From Ligula intestinalis (lineage: Eukaryota > Platyhelminthes > Cestoda > Diphyllobothriidea > Diphyllobothriidae): 64,000 nucleotides of DNA. Positions 32,026 to 43,117 of the stretch are shown here, piece by piece; within the stretch, counting starts at the first letter, position 1; the number at the start of each line of letters is the position of its first letter. Under the pieces are notes generated by a model, which worked only from the letters and a program-made list of their open reading frames with translations, was not told the DNA's origin and ran no database searches. The DNA is taken from positions 92,736,610-92,800,609 of the forward strand of contig JAYGXS010000003.1 in assembly GCA_036362985.1 (NCBI GenBank), in the 5' to 3' direction. A program made the position numbers and the translations under genes.

Positions 32026-32112
32026 AACTCCGGATGCCAACTTGTGACGCTTGAGAGCATGCGGTTTGAAGGAAGAAAAAATCTGGAGAGGCATATCGCT
32101 GCATCCACAGAA
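32026..32112 (+). pseudogene. Decayed zinc-finger exon 10 (W-type)
   Basis: Starts like a W-type exon (acceptor TTTCAG|AACTCCGG; LRMPTCDA) but the second cysteine codon is TGA and another TGA follows six codons on. In a shifted frame GRKNLERHIAA is readable, showing one inserted base before it and one lost base after it (GCATCCAC where sisters have GCCATCCAC). The two indels cancel, so the remnant still measures 87 nt and ends A|GTGCGA. Both histidine codons survive in different frames. It cannot make a finger. Confidence 0.75.
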
Positions 32113-32439
32113 GTGCGATTCTATGCTGCCATTGGTTTCTAGTTTTACTTATTTTTGTTTCTATTTTCCGCAGGCTTTGTTTCCGAAATGAGTATGCCTT
32201 GCCGATGATGTCACACCGTGTCTGTTTTGCCCAAATTAGGCCTTACAATTGGTTCTAGCATTCCTGACATCTTTGCCCGTTGATGTGAAGCTGGGGGACA
32301 ATATTATGATACATACTATTTGCTTATTGTATTTGCGTATGAACTACAGCTGTGAATGGTTCATTTCTTCAAAGTCTTAACATTATGCTAGCTTCGTCCT
32401 CCGTGTTAGCTGAACTTTAGGCTCTTTCATCGAGTGCCT
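32113..32439. other. No recognisable gene
   Basis: Nothing identified. Confidence 0.4.
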
Positions 32440-32935
32440 TTAGGTTCATAGGTTGGTTGTGCAAATGCTGCTCAAAACAGCTGAGGCAGTGGCAATTCGT
32501 TTAGCAAAACCCGCTCTCAGCTGTCAAAAGCCGCTGTTACATGCCGTCTCCCTCCCGCATACAAAGATCCCGCACCGCCAGAAGCCACTACGTCAGAAGC
32601 TACGAAGCCCGAAACCATACTACCCACAGCCGCAGAGAACACGCAGTGCGACCATGCTGCTCACAGTCACAGAGAGCTCGCTACGCGTATGACGTAGATC
32701 GTGGGAACGTACCTCCCCCGTTCCACACGCGTGACAACCCAACGTCCTCGGCATGCTGAGTCCGGCTCGCAGGAGACGAGGGAACCACGAGATGACTAAT
32801 TAGCCCCCTCCCCCCCCACCTCGAGAACTATATTAACACTGTACCGAACTGCCTGCTTTAGTCGCCTATTTTTTCATGTCACTGTAACGGCCTGAAGTGA
32901 ATGACCGAAAACAGCTGTTTGCCAACACGACATTT
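32440..32935 (+). mobile_element. Penelope-like C-terminus and tail
   Basis: Plus frame reads LLKTAEAVAIRLAKPALSCQ, close to LLATAEAAAIRLRRPILCAQ at 52.36 kb. It is followed after a C-rich patch by CACTGTAACGGCCTGAAGTG then AATGACCGAAAACAG, the shared tail. No catalytic domain retained. Confidence 0.6.
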
Positions 32936-33879
32936 CAATCGTAAACGAAATAGGAATTGTTGCCGTGCAAAAAAAAACAAAATATCGGTAACTGTTACTG
33001 ATTGAAATGAAGTAGCTCTTAATGTTTAAACTTGATTCTCTTGATAAGTCGCCATCCAGCAAAAATGTTATAGGAATATCATTCCAATCAAGCGTGGTGT
33101 CTGACGCTGTTTCAGTTCTCTCTCTCGCTCCGCGCGTGCCACTGACGTGGCAACGTACAGGAGACGCCTTTTTATCATGCTTTCGCCTTTATCTACCCTT
33201 CTATATGTTAATTTTAGGCACTCTAGAAGTCCGCTTTTGGTCCTGTGTCTCTGTCGTGGTCAATTTGGATATATTCAGGATCGTGTACAATATTACTAAT
33301 GGATCCTGAAATATGTACTCAAACTACATAACCGTCGCTTTTATATTTCAAAAACTCGGCTCTCTTTTATCAAAGGAACCCGCTTTTTGATATCCTCGCG
33401 TGCTATATCATATTGCTTGTACAAAAAAACCTTGTCAAATTGTTATAGAAACGTAAACACCAGCTTTTTCTCTAGTCCTTTACCTTCAGTAGGTAGAAGA
33501 AATATCCCGGGAAACGATAACAAACTTAGGCAGTAATAATGTTTGCCCATGACATTTACAAAAGAATTAAATGCCTACTAAATGCAATTCAGTAGGCGTA
33601 TTTTTGACTTTGTCACAGGATTTCGATTTGACTCAGAATAATAGTACTATTGATTTCAAACTTGAGTGGTTGTGGCAAAACTGCTACAAAATTCTCGTCT
33701 ATCATTTGATAAAAAAGGTGGTAGTTGCTGAAGCAATGCATATACATATCTTAGCTCAGGGAGTTAGAAATGATAAAAGGGTTGCTTTAACTTAGCAACC
33801 GTTCAACATCCTCGTATAGTTCAGTACTCACATGAATCCTTGTCTGCGGGGCTTGCCCGTCGTTGGTTGGTTGGTAGCC
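32936..33879. other. No recognisable gene
   Basis: AT-rich; plus frames at 33022-33309 and 33571-33795 show no recognised domain and may be chance. Confidence 0.4.
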
Positions 33880-34960
33880 CTTGTTAGATCAGGTGTCCTT
33901 GCCGCAGTCCAAACTGGGTGCAGTTGGGAGACGGAGAAATGCCGCGACCTCAGCCGGCTTGAGCCATAGATACACGTGGGGGAGTTGGGCGCCCGGCCGA
34001 GAACTGTAGGTGGAGGCATGCCGGCAGCCACGGTGAGACGCCGCAGTCGGTAAAGCTATCGGGTGAGGACGGATCGGGTCGGTATTGGTACTGGTGAATG
34101 AGCATGCAGTAACCACTGCGTAGCTGCACCAGGCTACAGCGAGTGACCCTCGGGAGCTGTCGTTCCGTGGCCACCATTGTAGGTGGATATATACCCAAAA
34201 GGACCGCGGGTGGTCGCTGAATTTTGCGCCACACAAACGCTCTGGTGAAGACGCTGGAAGCCTGTCTTGGTGGTAGAGCCATCAATGGGTAGATCCGAGA
34301 GAGACGAGGCGGTAGCTGCCCTGTGGAGAGCTCGAATAGACGGCCGAACACTGCAGCTAGGCTTAGGAGCGTGGCAACAATGGTGATTTTGATGGCCAGA
34401 TTGTGAACAGGTTCATCAGATCTGCTGGCTTTGGATTTTGTTGTGAGGGGCGGCCCGCAGGACAGAAGGCTCTGTATGAAGGTGATCGATCGATGACATT
34501 TTGTGGGAGACCAGGCTGATGCCGCATAGGTAAGATGCGTCTTGACCAACGCTTTGGATGTGGTTGCCAGCGTTTCTTTCGAACAGCCACAAGATGTGCC
34601 CGCGAGAGCCTTGAGGACCTTAATGCATCGGCTAATTGTGCTTGCGACCTCCCTAGCATGCTCCGTGAACGTGAAGAGCGAATCGAAACGCACGCCAAGG
34701 AGCTTGGGCTTAAGGATTAGCGGTAAAGACTCACCACTGACGATTATAGCCGGGGTGAATATTGAATTCCTGCGAGTCCAAAGTGAAAACAGAGACTGAC
34801 GACTTGGCTTCCGAGATCGTCAACACGCACTGAATGAAGAAGTCCACAACATCAGGCATGGCTTCCGAGATGGCCTGTGCAGCCTGATCGATGTGATGGT
34901 GCTGGCAGAAGAAGTTGACATCATTTGTGTATTATACCACTTTGGCAGGTGCCCCTCATT
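33880..34960 (-). mobile_element. Jockey-like LINE fragment C
   Basis: Minus frame 34693-33950 (247 codons, open throughout) starts in RFDSLFTFTEHAREVASTIS and covers VLKALAGTSCGCSKETLATT to LVQLRSGYCMLIHQYQY, the post-palm half of copy A. The frame near the 3' end differs from copy A, so small indels exist. Its upstream edge near 34960 lies shortly beyond the catalytic motif region, similar to copy B. No CA microsatellite is evident at its 3' end. Confidence 0.75.
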
Positions 34961-35845
34961 AGTGTCTATTGTCGTCCCAATATTGCGTTTTTGTCCCAAC
35001 GATGCGATTACTTCTGTAGGAGTGCCCTTGCCGTCCTCTTCACGTAATATCACCTCACTTTTCATTCGTTACCTTAACCTAATCGCGCTAAGGCTTTTGC
35101 TTACTTTCTTCACTACGTCATCGCGCAATTGCAGATTCTCCCGTTCATTTCGTTTGTTATTGTTCCAGCAATACGATTATTTCTGCACTCTTGCATTATC
35201 GGTTACCCCTTACGCAACAGCATACACAACCGGATACTTAATCAGCCTTTCAAGACAGAAAAAGCTACGTCGTTCACGATCGCTTGAAATTCTTTCCATA
35301 CAGTAACGGTCTATTGGAAAGGGGACACCTTTAAGCAAGACCATATCCACTGACGTACGTAATCAGGTTTGCATGGTAGACTAAGGCTCGTCGTTCCCCT
35401 TCATACACAAAATACTTACAATTTAAGTACTAATCGGATACTTCGCAGCTAAATGTTTCAGAAAAAAACCCGAGCTATAACTTCATGATAGTTTTACTTG
35501 TGAGGTTGCTGCGTTTAAATACGGCGCCCCTTCTTTGGGCTTTTCTTCTTCGGTAGCGCCCGCAATTGAAAATATCCTTGTCGGTTTGCTGTGGTAGCAG
35601 CATTGAATAATATAACGGCTTAGTCTCCTGTCCTGACAGTACTGCAAAACATTGCTGCATCTTTCAATCTGAGGTTTAGCTGTCTCTTCCTGCTTGCAAC
35701 GGTAACCCTACAACAAAAAGTGGCAAACAATTTACTTCTTACTTCACTTACAAGCTACCATCTGTTCTCAATAGCTGAGGCAGGCCTTGTAGTGATGAAC
35801 ATCAATGAAAAATTGCATTTACTATTGGCTTACTATTTCACATAA
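34961..35845. other. No recognisable gene
   Basis: Nothing identified. Plus frame 34893-35306 (137 codons) starts inside the LINE and has no recognised domain. Confidence 0.45.
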
Positions 35846-36136
35846 TGTTACGACCCGCGCCTGTTACCTGTAATTGCCACCAACTCTGAGCTAGCTGGGC
35901 TGTTGCCCCCTAACACCAGCACGAGAGAAGCAGGTGAATCGGCCGGGAGGAGAAGTGTGTTCACACAGAGCAATTCAAGGCATGTCACCCTTATAAAAGG
36001 CATGCGGTCAGTTTGATGAGGTAACGTTGACGACCCTGGTTTAATAAATTATGACGAACGTCGGTAGGGCGTGACAACTTCCCTTCGACGCCTTTCTGTG
36101 TTGTGTCTCATTGTGGGAATGGACGCATTGTCAACA
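35846..36136 (-). repeat. 3' LTR of Ty3/gypsy element T2
   Basis: A 291-bp segment with TG...CA ends (plus strand TGTTACG ... GTCAACA). The polypurine tract of the minus-strand element (AAAAGGGAGG, 36137-36146) abuts it directly, which fixes the right border. A second LTR was not found, so no target duplication can be checked. Confidence 0.65.
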
Positions 36137-37850
36137 CCTCCCTTTTAAGTGGGTCAGTACCACTTATGGCGTGGATTGACCTGTGTTCGCTGAGATTTTC
36201 GACGAACTGTGTTGGTCCGGCATGTTAAGGGCAGTTTCCAGTCTACAGGTGCGGAATCAGGAACGGATTCAGAAAGCAGTAAATTCGAAGGTGTTGCAGC
36301 ATTCAGTTCGTGGACTGGTTGGTCGTTTGGAATAGCAAAAGTATCCAACAGAATGTCGACAGGTTCTGATGGACAAGATTTGGGTCCGGATGGATTACCG
36401 CACTGTCCACGACGGAGCTGGTTTCATTTTCGAACCTTAATGTCATCGGTGACAGAGACGTCGAACAGCATGCTGCCTCTATGCGTTGCTACTATCACTT
36501 CAATGTGGTCTGGAAATCCTTGATGATAGTCGTGAGCGAAGACAGGTGGTCCGGTGGGAAGCTGGTGGAAGTGATTGCGAGGATAGCAGATTAGTAAGCA
36601 ACAGTGCATGGAACTTCGCTCGAAGTTTCCGGCCCATCAAGGCTTTGGCAGGAAAGACACTATTAGGAGACTCCGGCTTATGAGTGGTCCTGTAGGAAGA
36701 CAGGAACACCTTGGTTATCTTGTCCGTAGTCCTCTGCCCACGAGCTTTCAAAAGGGCTCGTTTGAATTTGCCAATGAAACGCTCCACCTAACCGCTTGCT
36801 TGGAGAAGGTAGGTCGAGAAGCTGAGATGCTGGGTGTGTTATTGATGATGAAAATATTCAAAGGTAGATGAGATAACTTGGAAGTTATCATTTGACACCA
36901 TAATATCCGGCAGGTCATGTTGGCTGAAGAGGCGCCGCAGGAAAGCATTAGTGGCAAATGTAGTCGCCGGATTCAATGGTGCAATTTTGAGCCAATCGAC
37001 GACGACTAGGTAAGTGGCTCTTTCGATTTCGCCAGTGAAATCCATGTACACATGTGATCAAGGTCTATCTAGTGTTTGCCAAGGTACTGGCGGTTGACGA
37101 GCGGGTATTTTGGTGGCTTATTGACAACGGCAGTAGCGGCGTTTTTGATGTCGCTGTGAATCTCCGGCCAGTAGGCAAAACTGCGAGCGATGGACTTCAT
37201 TCGACTGGCAGCAGAGTGAGCAGCATGAAACTGGAGTAGCACAACAGGTTGAAGTGAATGAGGAATGGCAATGCGGTCTGCAAACATTAGGCAGGAATCC
37301 ACCACAGTTAGCGATGCTCGACCCAGGTAGAGCTGGCAATGATCGCCAATAAGATCAGAGGTGGGCCAAATGGTTTGCACATAGGAGAATGCTTTTTGAA
37401 TCCCTGGATCCTGTTCAGTAGCGCGTCAGGTTTCAGTGGCAGTTACAGGTATGCCCCGAATTGCGTCCAAAAACTGATGGCGTACATCGCCCTCAGTCGA
37501 AATAGCAGCAATCACCGTATCTCTCTCAGGTTTCTGATGATTGCAGATGAGGCGGAAAAGGGCGTCAGCCTGGCCAAAGTCAGGAATGCAACATTACTGG
37601 ATATCAAAATCGGAACCCATGAGGATGGCTGCCCATCTTTTAAGTCAGCTAGCTGAATAGACTAGAATGCCCTTCTTCGAACTGAAGATGGACAGTAACG
37701 GTTTATGGTCGGTCAACAGTGTGAAACGATGACGGTTCAGCAGTTTGTGGAACGTGTTGATGGCAAAGATGATGGCTAGGGCTCGGCAAAAAGCAGCCAC
37801 CTGATATGAAGATAAAGAATATTCCATGAGCTCGAACAGAGGGCATACGT
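35846..37850 (-). mobile_element. Ty3/gypsy element T2, 3' half (RNase H, integrase, LTR)
   Basis: Minus strand order: RNase H end (HRFTLLTDHKPLLSIF, 37827-37645), then a region reading ADALFRLICNHQ in a shifted frame, integrase zinc-binding part (AAHSAASRMKSIARSFAYWP), integrase core (MDFTGEIERATYLVVVDWLK, then FSQHDLPDIMVSNDNFQ), the C-terminal region MERFIGKFKRALLKA, and a last frame ending NPRHKWY at 36154, six bases from the polypurine tract. It resembles K02A2.6/Mag-like Ty3 pol. Frame is broken between blocks, and RT, protease, gag and 5' LTR are missing beyond 37850. Confidence 0.75.
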
Positions 37851-38647
37851 GTTAGGAGTCTTCTTAACGAGCTCTTCCTTTCGAGCTCTACGTTTACTTT
37901 ATCAGTCCGCCTACACGCTGGCATGCGCCATACGAAGGAGCCGAGGTCACAGCAGGGGACCAGGACAGGGATGAAGCAGATGACCAATCGGCAAAAGTAG
38001 CTTATGTAGCCCCACTCATATATCCCTAGTCCCAGAATTTTGTCCCACAAAAACGCCATTTATAGAGTGTTGTGCGCTTAAGAAATGGAATTAGCTGAGA
38101 ACGAAATTTTTAGAAGCAAGTGTAAAGGTAAAAAATGCAGTCAAAGTTGCTTCCCGGGGCCGCTGGGAGCAGGTTGTTCCGCATGTAAATTGAAGGTGTG
38201 CGCGACGCTTCGCGCCGCGGACTATACTAATATAACTCCAGAACGGTAAGTTGGACCACAGGTAAGATGAAGTAGATGACCTCCTAACCACCATTTCACT
38301 CTTTTGGGAAATTCAAGAAGCCTGTTGCTTTATAATTGGGTTTTTCCGCAATAAGCTGAATGATAATACAGATTAGGAAAATTCACAGATATGAATCAAC
38401 AACACGTTTAACTACAGTAAAATAAAAATGCATTTAGCAATAATTAAAGTATATTCCACTGCGTGAGCTTATTTCTCGCCCATAACCACCGTTTTCGCAG
38501 GTAAACATGCAGGTTTAAGGGATTAATGGGTGGGGCTACATAAAATACTGTCGCCTACCAATCGAGTCGCTAGTCCCATGAGGACACAATCTGACGGGTC
38601 CGATGTATAACCCTACATGCTTAAAGTCCAATTCAGTGGACACAATA
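37851..38647. other. No recognisable gene
   Basis: Nothing identified; spacer between the truncated T2 element and the right duplication arm. Confidence 0.45.
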
Positions 38648-39369
38648 AAATACTCGCGGTTCTAATACTGATTATCCTGCAGGCTAATTTCAAGATATTT
38701 CCGTCATCCAAGGACATCCGCTTTTAAGGAGTTCCGTTCTGTCTGCCGGCAAGAGGGACATTATTTAACAAGTGGCTGCTTAGTGACTTATTGATTTTCA
38801 CTGCCTTTATTAATGCAAATATATTCAATACGAAACACGCACGATACTATTCTTCGTTGTACTCATTTGGTATTCTTCAAATTGAATGCTTAAAAAGGGT
38901 ACCTTCTGGTTTAAAAAAGCCTTCCAGTAAATAAACTTCAATTTCATGCTGTATGCATTCTGCTTAAGGAATGCATGCTTACCTAGGGCAGAGGAACAAG
39001 TCACATGGTTCGCATAAAATTTCCTAATGAAATTGGATCAGGTTGTGTACTTTATTGACAGCACGAAAAAAATTACGGATACAAGGTAGAATGAATGAAA
39101 GAAACTCGATCAGAAGCTGATATCCTAGCACGACAGAAATATATCGCACGATTTGGCTATACAATAGTCAATATTACAACAATACTTAAGTTATTTCTTC
39201 AAATCGAAAGTACATTTCGTGAGACAAGCAATCTTCTGCACTATCAAATTGTATTTACCATTAATGTTCATTATTTTCTCCCTGTATTATACTTACCTTC
39301 TAGGCCGCCAGTTCTAACGTACAGAAAATAATTGATGACCTGCGATAAAGTTGCTTTTCTGGTTTAATG

Positions 39370-40355
39370 TTTGTTTGATAAAACAAAGTACTTTTTAGCT
39401 CACAAAATAATAATGTTTCTCCAAACGTGCCTCAAAGAAAAGTCCCTTTTCAGGAGCAATATAACTTTGTCTGATGTGACGGCACGGACGTGGCCTCTGC
39501 GTTGCCAAGTTTGTGACACTTCACCTATGAGGTCACGAAGCGCGTACAACGGCTTTGACCATTTCCTCGGTCACACCGCAAAGGTCATCACCTCTCAGGC
39601 GCACCCAACAGGCCGCCTGCTGGACGCCTTCATGTCGTAAAACCCTGCATCGTTGAGGACAGAACGGCAGTCCCGTTAAGCCACCCTGAATCGAGGCAGC
39701 GGCCAATGGTAGTCAGTAAAGTCATTCGCCTATGCGGGGACAGCTAGCTGGATACTCACAGCGATGCCGCAGTGCCTGAATCAGTGAAAGAGCCCTGCAG
39801 GTTTCTGCTCCGGATGCTAACTTTCACCAACATGACAGCCCGGTTGACGAGGGATGATGGGCAGAAATACGGGGCTGAAACGGCAGCAGACCTAAAAGCC
39901 TGATTACTGGTAAGCCCTCCACACGCAGTGGCCCTGATAGCAAGGTGAATGGACGTCTACTTTGCTGACTGCATCGCTGTCCTCGATTATCCCCCCACCG
40001 TGAGTGAATAACGAAAGTGGGTGTCACGCCGGCTACCACCCCACCACACCGCGTGAGTTTTGGTGCATAACAATCCATCCCAACCGCTCGACAACCCATC
40101 ATCATCGCTGAAGCCCCAAGGACAGAAATGCCCTTCTCGGACGAGGTTGATGACTGGTGTAAACACCTCAAACACCATCCACTCTTCGGTGGGCATGTCA
40201 TCAAAGCCTTGCTATCTTCTGCAGCTATTTTCATTCTTTTCACACTCTGGCACCCTAGCTCCATGAAACGGTTAGGCAAGTGTAGGGAAGATGAGGTTCT
40301 CTTGTGATGACTACGACTCGAGCATTCTTGCGCCTGGAGGTAGATAAGACCCAAT
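39370..40355. other. Unidentified segment, right-arm copy of 7.79-8.64 kb
   Basis: Plus frame 39371-39640 and minus frame 39824-40354 (176 codons) mirror left-arm frames. No domain recognised. About 200 bases at 40340-40530 are unique to this arm. Confidence 0.4.
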
Positions 40356-40609
40356 GCAAGAACCAGCGCGGCACATAAGACTCATAGGTATCTCATGTGT
40401 TGCTCGGCAAGTCAACATCTTGTGGCCCATTCTGTTCCACTACGTCATTGGCTGGAAGGGTCGTACGGGGTTCTGACGATCTTGTGTTAGCACTTAAACA
40501 CTGGCTGTTTGACCGTGAATACATAGAGGATGATCTATGCTGACTGGGGTAAATGAAGTCACCACTTCAATCGGTTTATCCATACACTTTGGGATAGCCA
40601 AATGGCTTT

Positions 40610-41000
40610 GGAGCTGCATCCCTGACACCCCTCAGGCGAGCAAAGACTGAAGTTTTTTGGCAACCGCTGCTCAAAAATACCATCCACTGGGTAAAATGCA
40701 TTCACGTTGTCCCAGAAGGGAAAGTCTACACCCGCTGGGAGAATACTCCGCACACATATATTATGCCAGCCATGAGAGCTGAATGAGGTGGTTTGGGCAC
40801 TTTTAGCGTCATCCGCGGGCCGATTTTCGTCTTGCCGCTCGCAATTCAGCGCCGTTGCAAACCTGCCTCGACACAGTCCGCCCAGAAATGGGAGCGTTTC
40901 CTTGACCTGCAGTATTCGGTCACCGGGGAGATAAGGCAGCAAGCTGTTACTGCACGCCTGTAAAAGTGCAGTAGCATTATCGAGGCCGGCTAGCCCTGGC
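40610..41000 (+). mobile_element. Decayed RTE/SR2-like LINE fragment, right-arm copy
   Basis: Inverted counterpart of 7070-7520. Plus strand shows AATGAGGTGGTTTGGGCAC and a closing GAGGCCGGCTAGCCCTGGCC block. No long frame. Confidence 0.5.
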
Positions 41001-41058
41001 CTGATGAGAGTCCGATTAAAATGCAAATATATGTGGCAGTGGGTGAAAAGAGCCGTAC

Positions 41059-41145
41059 TTTTATGCATCACATCCACGTGGTCTTTCAGGGATCTGTTGT
41101 GTGTAAACGTCTCGCCACAGGTCTTGCAGACGATGGTCAGCACAC
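41059..41145 (-). CDS. Inverted copy of zinc-finger exon 4
   Basis: Minus strand encodes VLTIVCKTCGETFTHN, then RSLKDHVDVMHK. It differs from 6922-7008 at four of 87 positions, giving I to T and A to T changes and one silent change. All ligands, the acceptor (TTTTTCAG) and the donor (A|GTACGG) are intact. The frame stays open downstream to give a 214-codon ORF (41203-40559) by read-through of intron sequence. Could serve a minus-strand transcript, but its upstream neighbour in this arm has lost its donor. Confidence 0.75.
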
Positions 41146-41324
41146 CTGAAAAACAAACAAAAACACAACTTACATTCTTTTTAGGGCAGGAAATACCCAC
41201 CAATTACAATGTCGAAGATGGGAATTTGAGGCGTTTAAGAAACTAAAGACTGCAAACAGAACACAGCCAGCGATTGAGCCTTCGCAACAATCAACCATCA
41301 AGCAATGCTTACACCTCCGCGCTT

Positions 41325-41400
41325 GGAGAACCACTATTCGGGACATAATTAAGGCCGGCTAGATCAGTCATGATCGCAGCCGTAACAAGTACAAAGTAAG
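41325..41400 (+). mobile_element. RTE/SR2-like LINE 3' terminus, remnant
   Basis: CGCTTGGAGAACCACTATTC and GGCCGGCTAGATCAGTCATG then ATCGCAGCCGTAACAAG: only the last ~75 bases of the LINE found at 5565-6740 in the left arm. The rest is deleted at about 41322. Confidence 0.7.
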
Positions 41401-42354
41401 TAAGGCGGGATCAGGCGCAGGTAATTGACGCATTCGAAGCCGCTCCTACGCGTGCCACTACGCCCTGCCCCCTGTGCGGCATTTTTTATGCGAGCGCAAC
41501 CTGAATAATGCCCGGCGTATCCTGTTCTGGTTCCTGTATTGGTCCAGCACATCACGCAACCCGTTGTCCCCTCCCCTGCACGCATAGACAGTCACTGAGA
41601 AACACGTCAGTTATACATTTCCCCTTGAGAACCATTTGCAGTAGCACAGGTGCGGTGACGGTGACTTGCGCTATTATCTCCCTCTCCAGACATCCACCGG
41701 CGGGATCAAATACAGACCTAAATGGCCCGTCTACTCGGCCATCACACACGCCTGATCCGTGCACAGCAATCCAGATGGTTCCAAAACACATGCACATGGC
41801 TCGGATATCATTTGAGTGGGGGCTGGCTGGCTAGTAGCCCTTGTTGGATCAGAAGCTCATCGAGTAGGCGGCGTGGAGGAGGAGTCGGAGCAACATGGGC
41901 TGCTCCGTCATCAAAAACGCAGATGGAGAGGAAGGTAGCTAGAGCCACCGTAGGAAGGTTGTTGTAGCAGAACTTGGCCGCCTTGAGGGTGGATGGGAAC
42001 GTGACGAAGACGCATCTGCTGTGGTTCCCATTTGAGTGGGTGCATTAGAAGGGAGAGTATCTTTTAAAGCTCAACCTTAATCTGATCACAGTGCATCCAG
42101 AAAAGAGTAACATCTGAATAAGAAGATAGTCTCCCACGGGCACAGCACTTAACCGATTGTTGCAACTCAGAACTTCTGTCCTTAGTGAAATAGCTGAGAA
42201 GGCATGGTCAGACCCTAATAACCGTGTGAAGCGAAACAGGGAAACAATGAAGAAGTAGTATACGTAAGACGAATAAAATCTGTTATAACATTGTCCCTAA
42301 TAGTGCACTTAACGAAAGGATAGAGGTGTTAATGAAAATAAATGGGTGGCGTAA
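41401..42354. other. Right-arm copy of intron segment, unidentified
   Basis: Corresponds to 4620-5564. Overlapping frames on both strands (41508-41967) are duplicated but unrecognised. Confidence 0.45.
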
Positions 42355-42441
42355 TCCTGTGGATGACATCAATGTGATTCTTCAGACTTATCTTCCAGGC
42401 AAAGGCTTTGCCGCAAAACTCACATACGTACTTCCGCAGCT
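42355..42441 (-). pseudogene. Inverted copy of zinc-finger exon 3, donor lost
   Basis: Minus strand encodes LRKYVCEFCGKAFAWK, then ISLKNHIDVIHR, with two substitutions relative to 4533-4619, both changing residues (T to A and T to I). The finger itself is intact and the acceptor is good. The donor reads A|TTACGCC where the left arm has A|GTACGCC: one G to T change destroys GT. As placed, this exon cannot be spliced to the next finger in the usual way, so a transcript through the right arm would skip it or run into the intron. Confidence 0.8.
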
Positions 42442-42606
42442 CTGAAAGAAGAAAGATGAAAACACTCAAAATTACGGATCCACAGAGTTTTGTAATCATA
42501 CCATCTACGGGTAGTGAAGAAAACTGTGTACAGATACCAGGGCAGAATCAATTGCAGCAACCGCGACAGCAAAAAAGAAATTGCAATGCAAAGAGAGAAG
42601 ACCTAC

Positions 42607-42693
42607 TTTTGTGTATAGCATCAATGTGGTTCTGCAAAGATCTGAGTTTTGAACAGATCTTGCCGCATATTTTGCAAGTCAAGCCTTTCAGAT
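42607..42693 (-). CDS. Inverted copy of zinc-finger exon 2
   Basis: Minus strand encodes LKGLTCKICGK, then SLQNHIDAIHK. Two substitutions separate it from 4281-4367: one changes the F before the first cysteine to L, the other is silent. Zinc ligands, acceptor (CTTTTTTCAG) and donor (A|GTAGGT) are intact. The 165-nt intron between this exon and the next (42442-42606) is identical to its left-arm counterpart. Whether this copy is transcribed is unknown. Confidence 0.8.
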
Positions 42694-43117
42694 CTGAAAA
42701 AAGGCAAAACAGAAAAATGTGTGAAAGGAGAAGTCCTCATAAAGTCACAGTACCACACGGTAACCTGTGAAGACAGCATAGCAAAAACGGTCCTTTTCGT
42801 AAGTCCTGCATTCCCTACTATTAAATAGCAAATTGAAAAGGGCTGAAATATTAATTCAACTTTAGATCTTCGTTCCTGGCCTACTATTCGTCTTCGGCTC
42901 ACCATAGCCGATCATGGTTTAAGATACGCCGAAGCTTTACCAGTTTTAGGGAATACCTAGTACCTGTTGCTGCCCAGAGCTACCATGCGCCGCCGGGTCA
43001 TGATAATTAAGGACCGATTAAAGTACAGTGAGTAATCGCTTTAGTGTATTGCCTACCGTGCCTTAACTATCCTCGAAACTGCACAGGACAGACCGGCGCT
43101 TGCTTGGATCGCCCATT

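Larger units (their letters stand above)
1404..32112 (+). other. Array of one-finger exons: putative multi-C2H2 zinc-finger gene
   Basis: Ten + strand segments of exactly 87 nt each encode one C2H2 finger of form CX2CX12HX4H plus a 7-residue linker. All intact ones start after a pyrimidine-rich AG acceptor with the last two bases of a split codon and end one base into the next codon before GT, so every intron is phase 1 and the exons are symmetric (1-1). The 29-residue period exceeds the usual 28 because the histidines are four residues apart, and the linker is H-[KRGNT]-x-L-[RK] rather than TGEKP. Such tandem fingers normally bind nucleic acid in the nucleus. No first exon, promoter, start codon or terminal exon was found, so both gene ends are unknown. 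Long introns are full of mobile elements. Whether all exons join one transcript is inferred, not seen. Confidence 0.75.
38648..43117 (-). repeat. Right arm of large inverted segmental duplication
   Basis: Reverse-complement copy of 3860-9377, about 4.5 kb. Inner edge at CTCGCGGTTC and the repeat B block (38648-38700); outer edge near 43117 where GGGCGATCC similarity stops and repeat C begins. Compared with the left arm it lacks about 1.11 kb (equivalent of 5640-6749) and about 0.14 kb (equivalent of 7654-7789), and has about 0.2 kb extra at 40340-40530. Holds copies of three finger exons on the minus strand. Confidence 0.9.

Noticed and set aside
36209..37656. Series of plus-strand ORFs
   Set aside because: Antisense shadows of the minus-strand Ty3 pol fragment.
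39824..40354. 176-codon minus-strand ORF with a 136-codon left-arm partner
   Set aside because: No domain recognised, composition unremarkable, and conservation is explained by the duplicated arms. Kept only as an unidentified segment.
40559..41203. 214-residue zinc-finger protein encoded without introns on the minus strand
   Set aside because: The frame reads through intron and LINE sequence; only 41059-41145 is finger-coding and it has its own intact splice sites.
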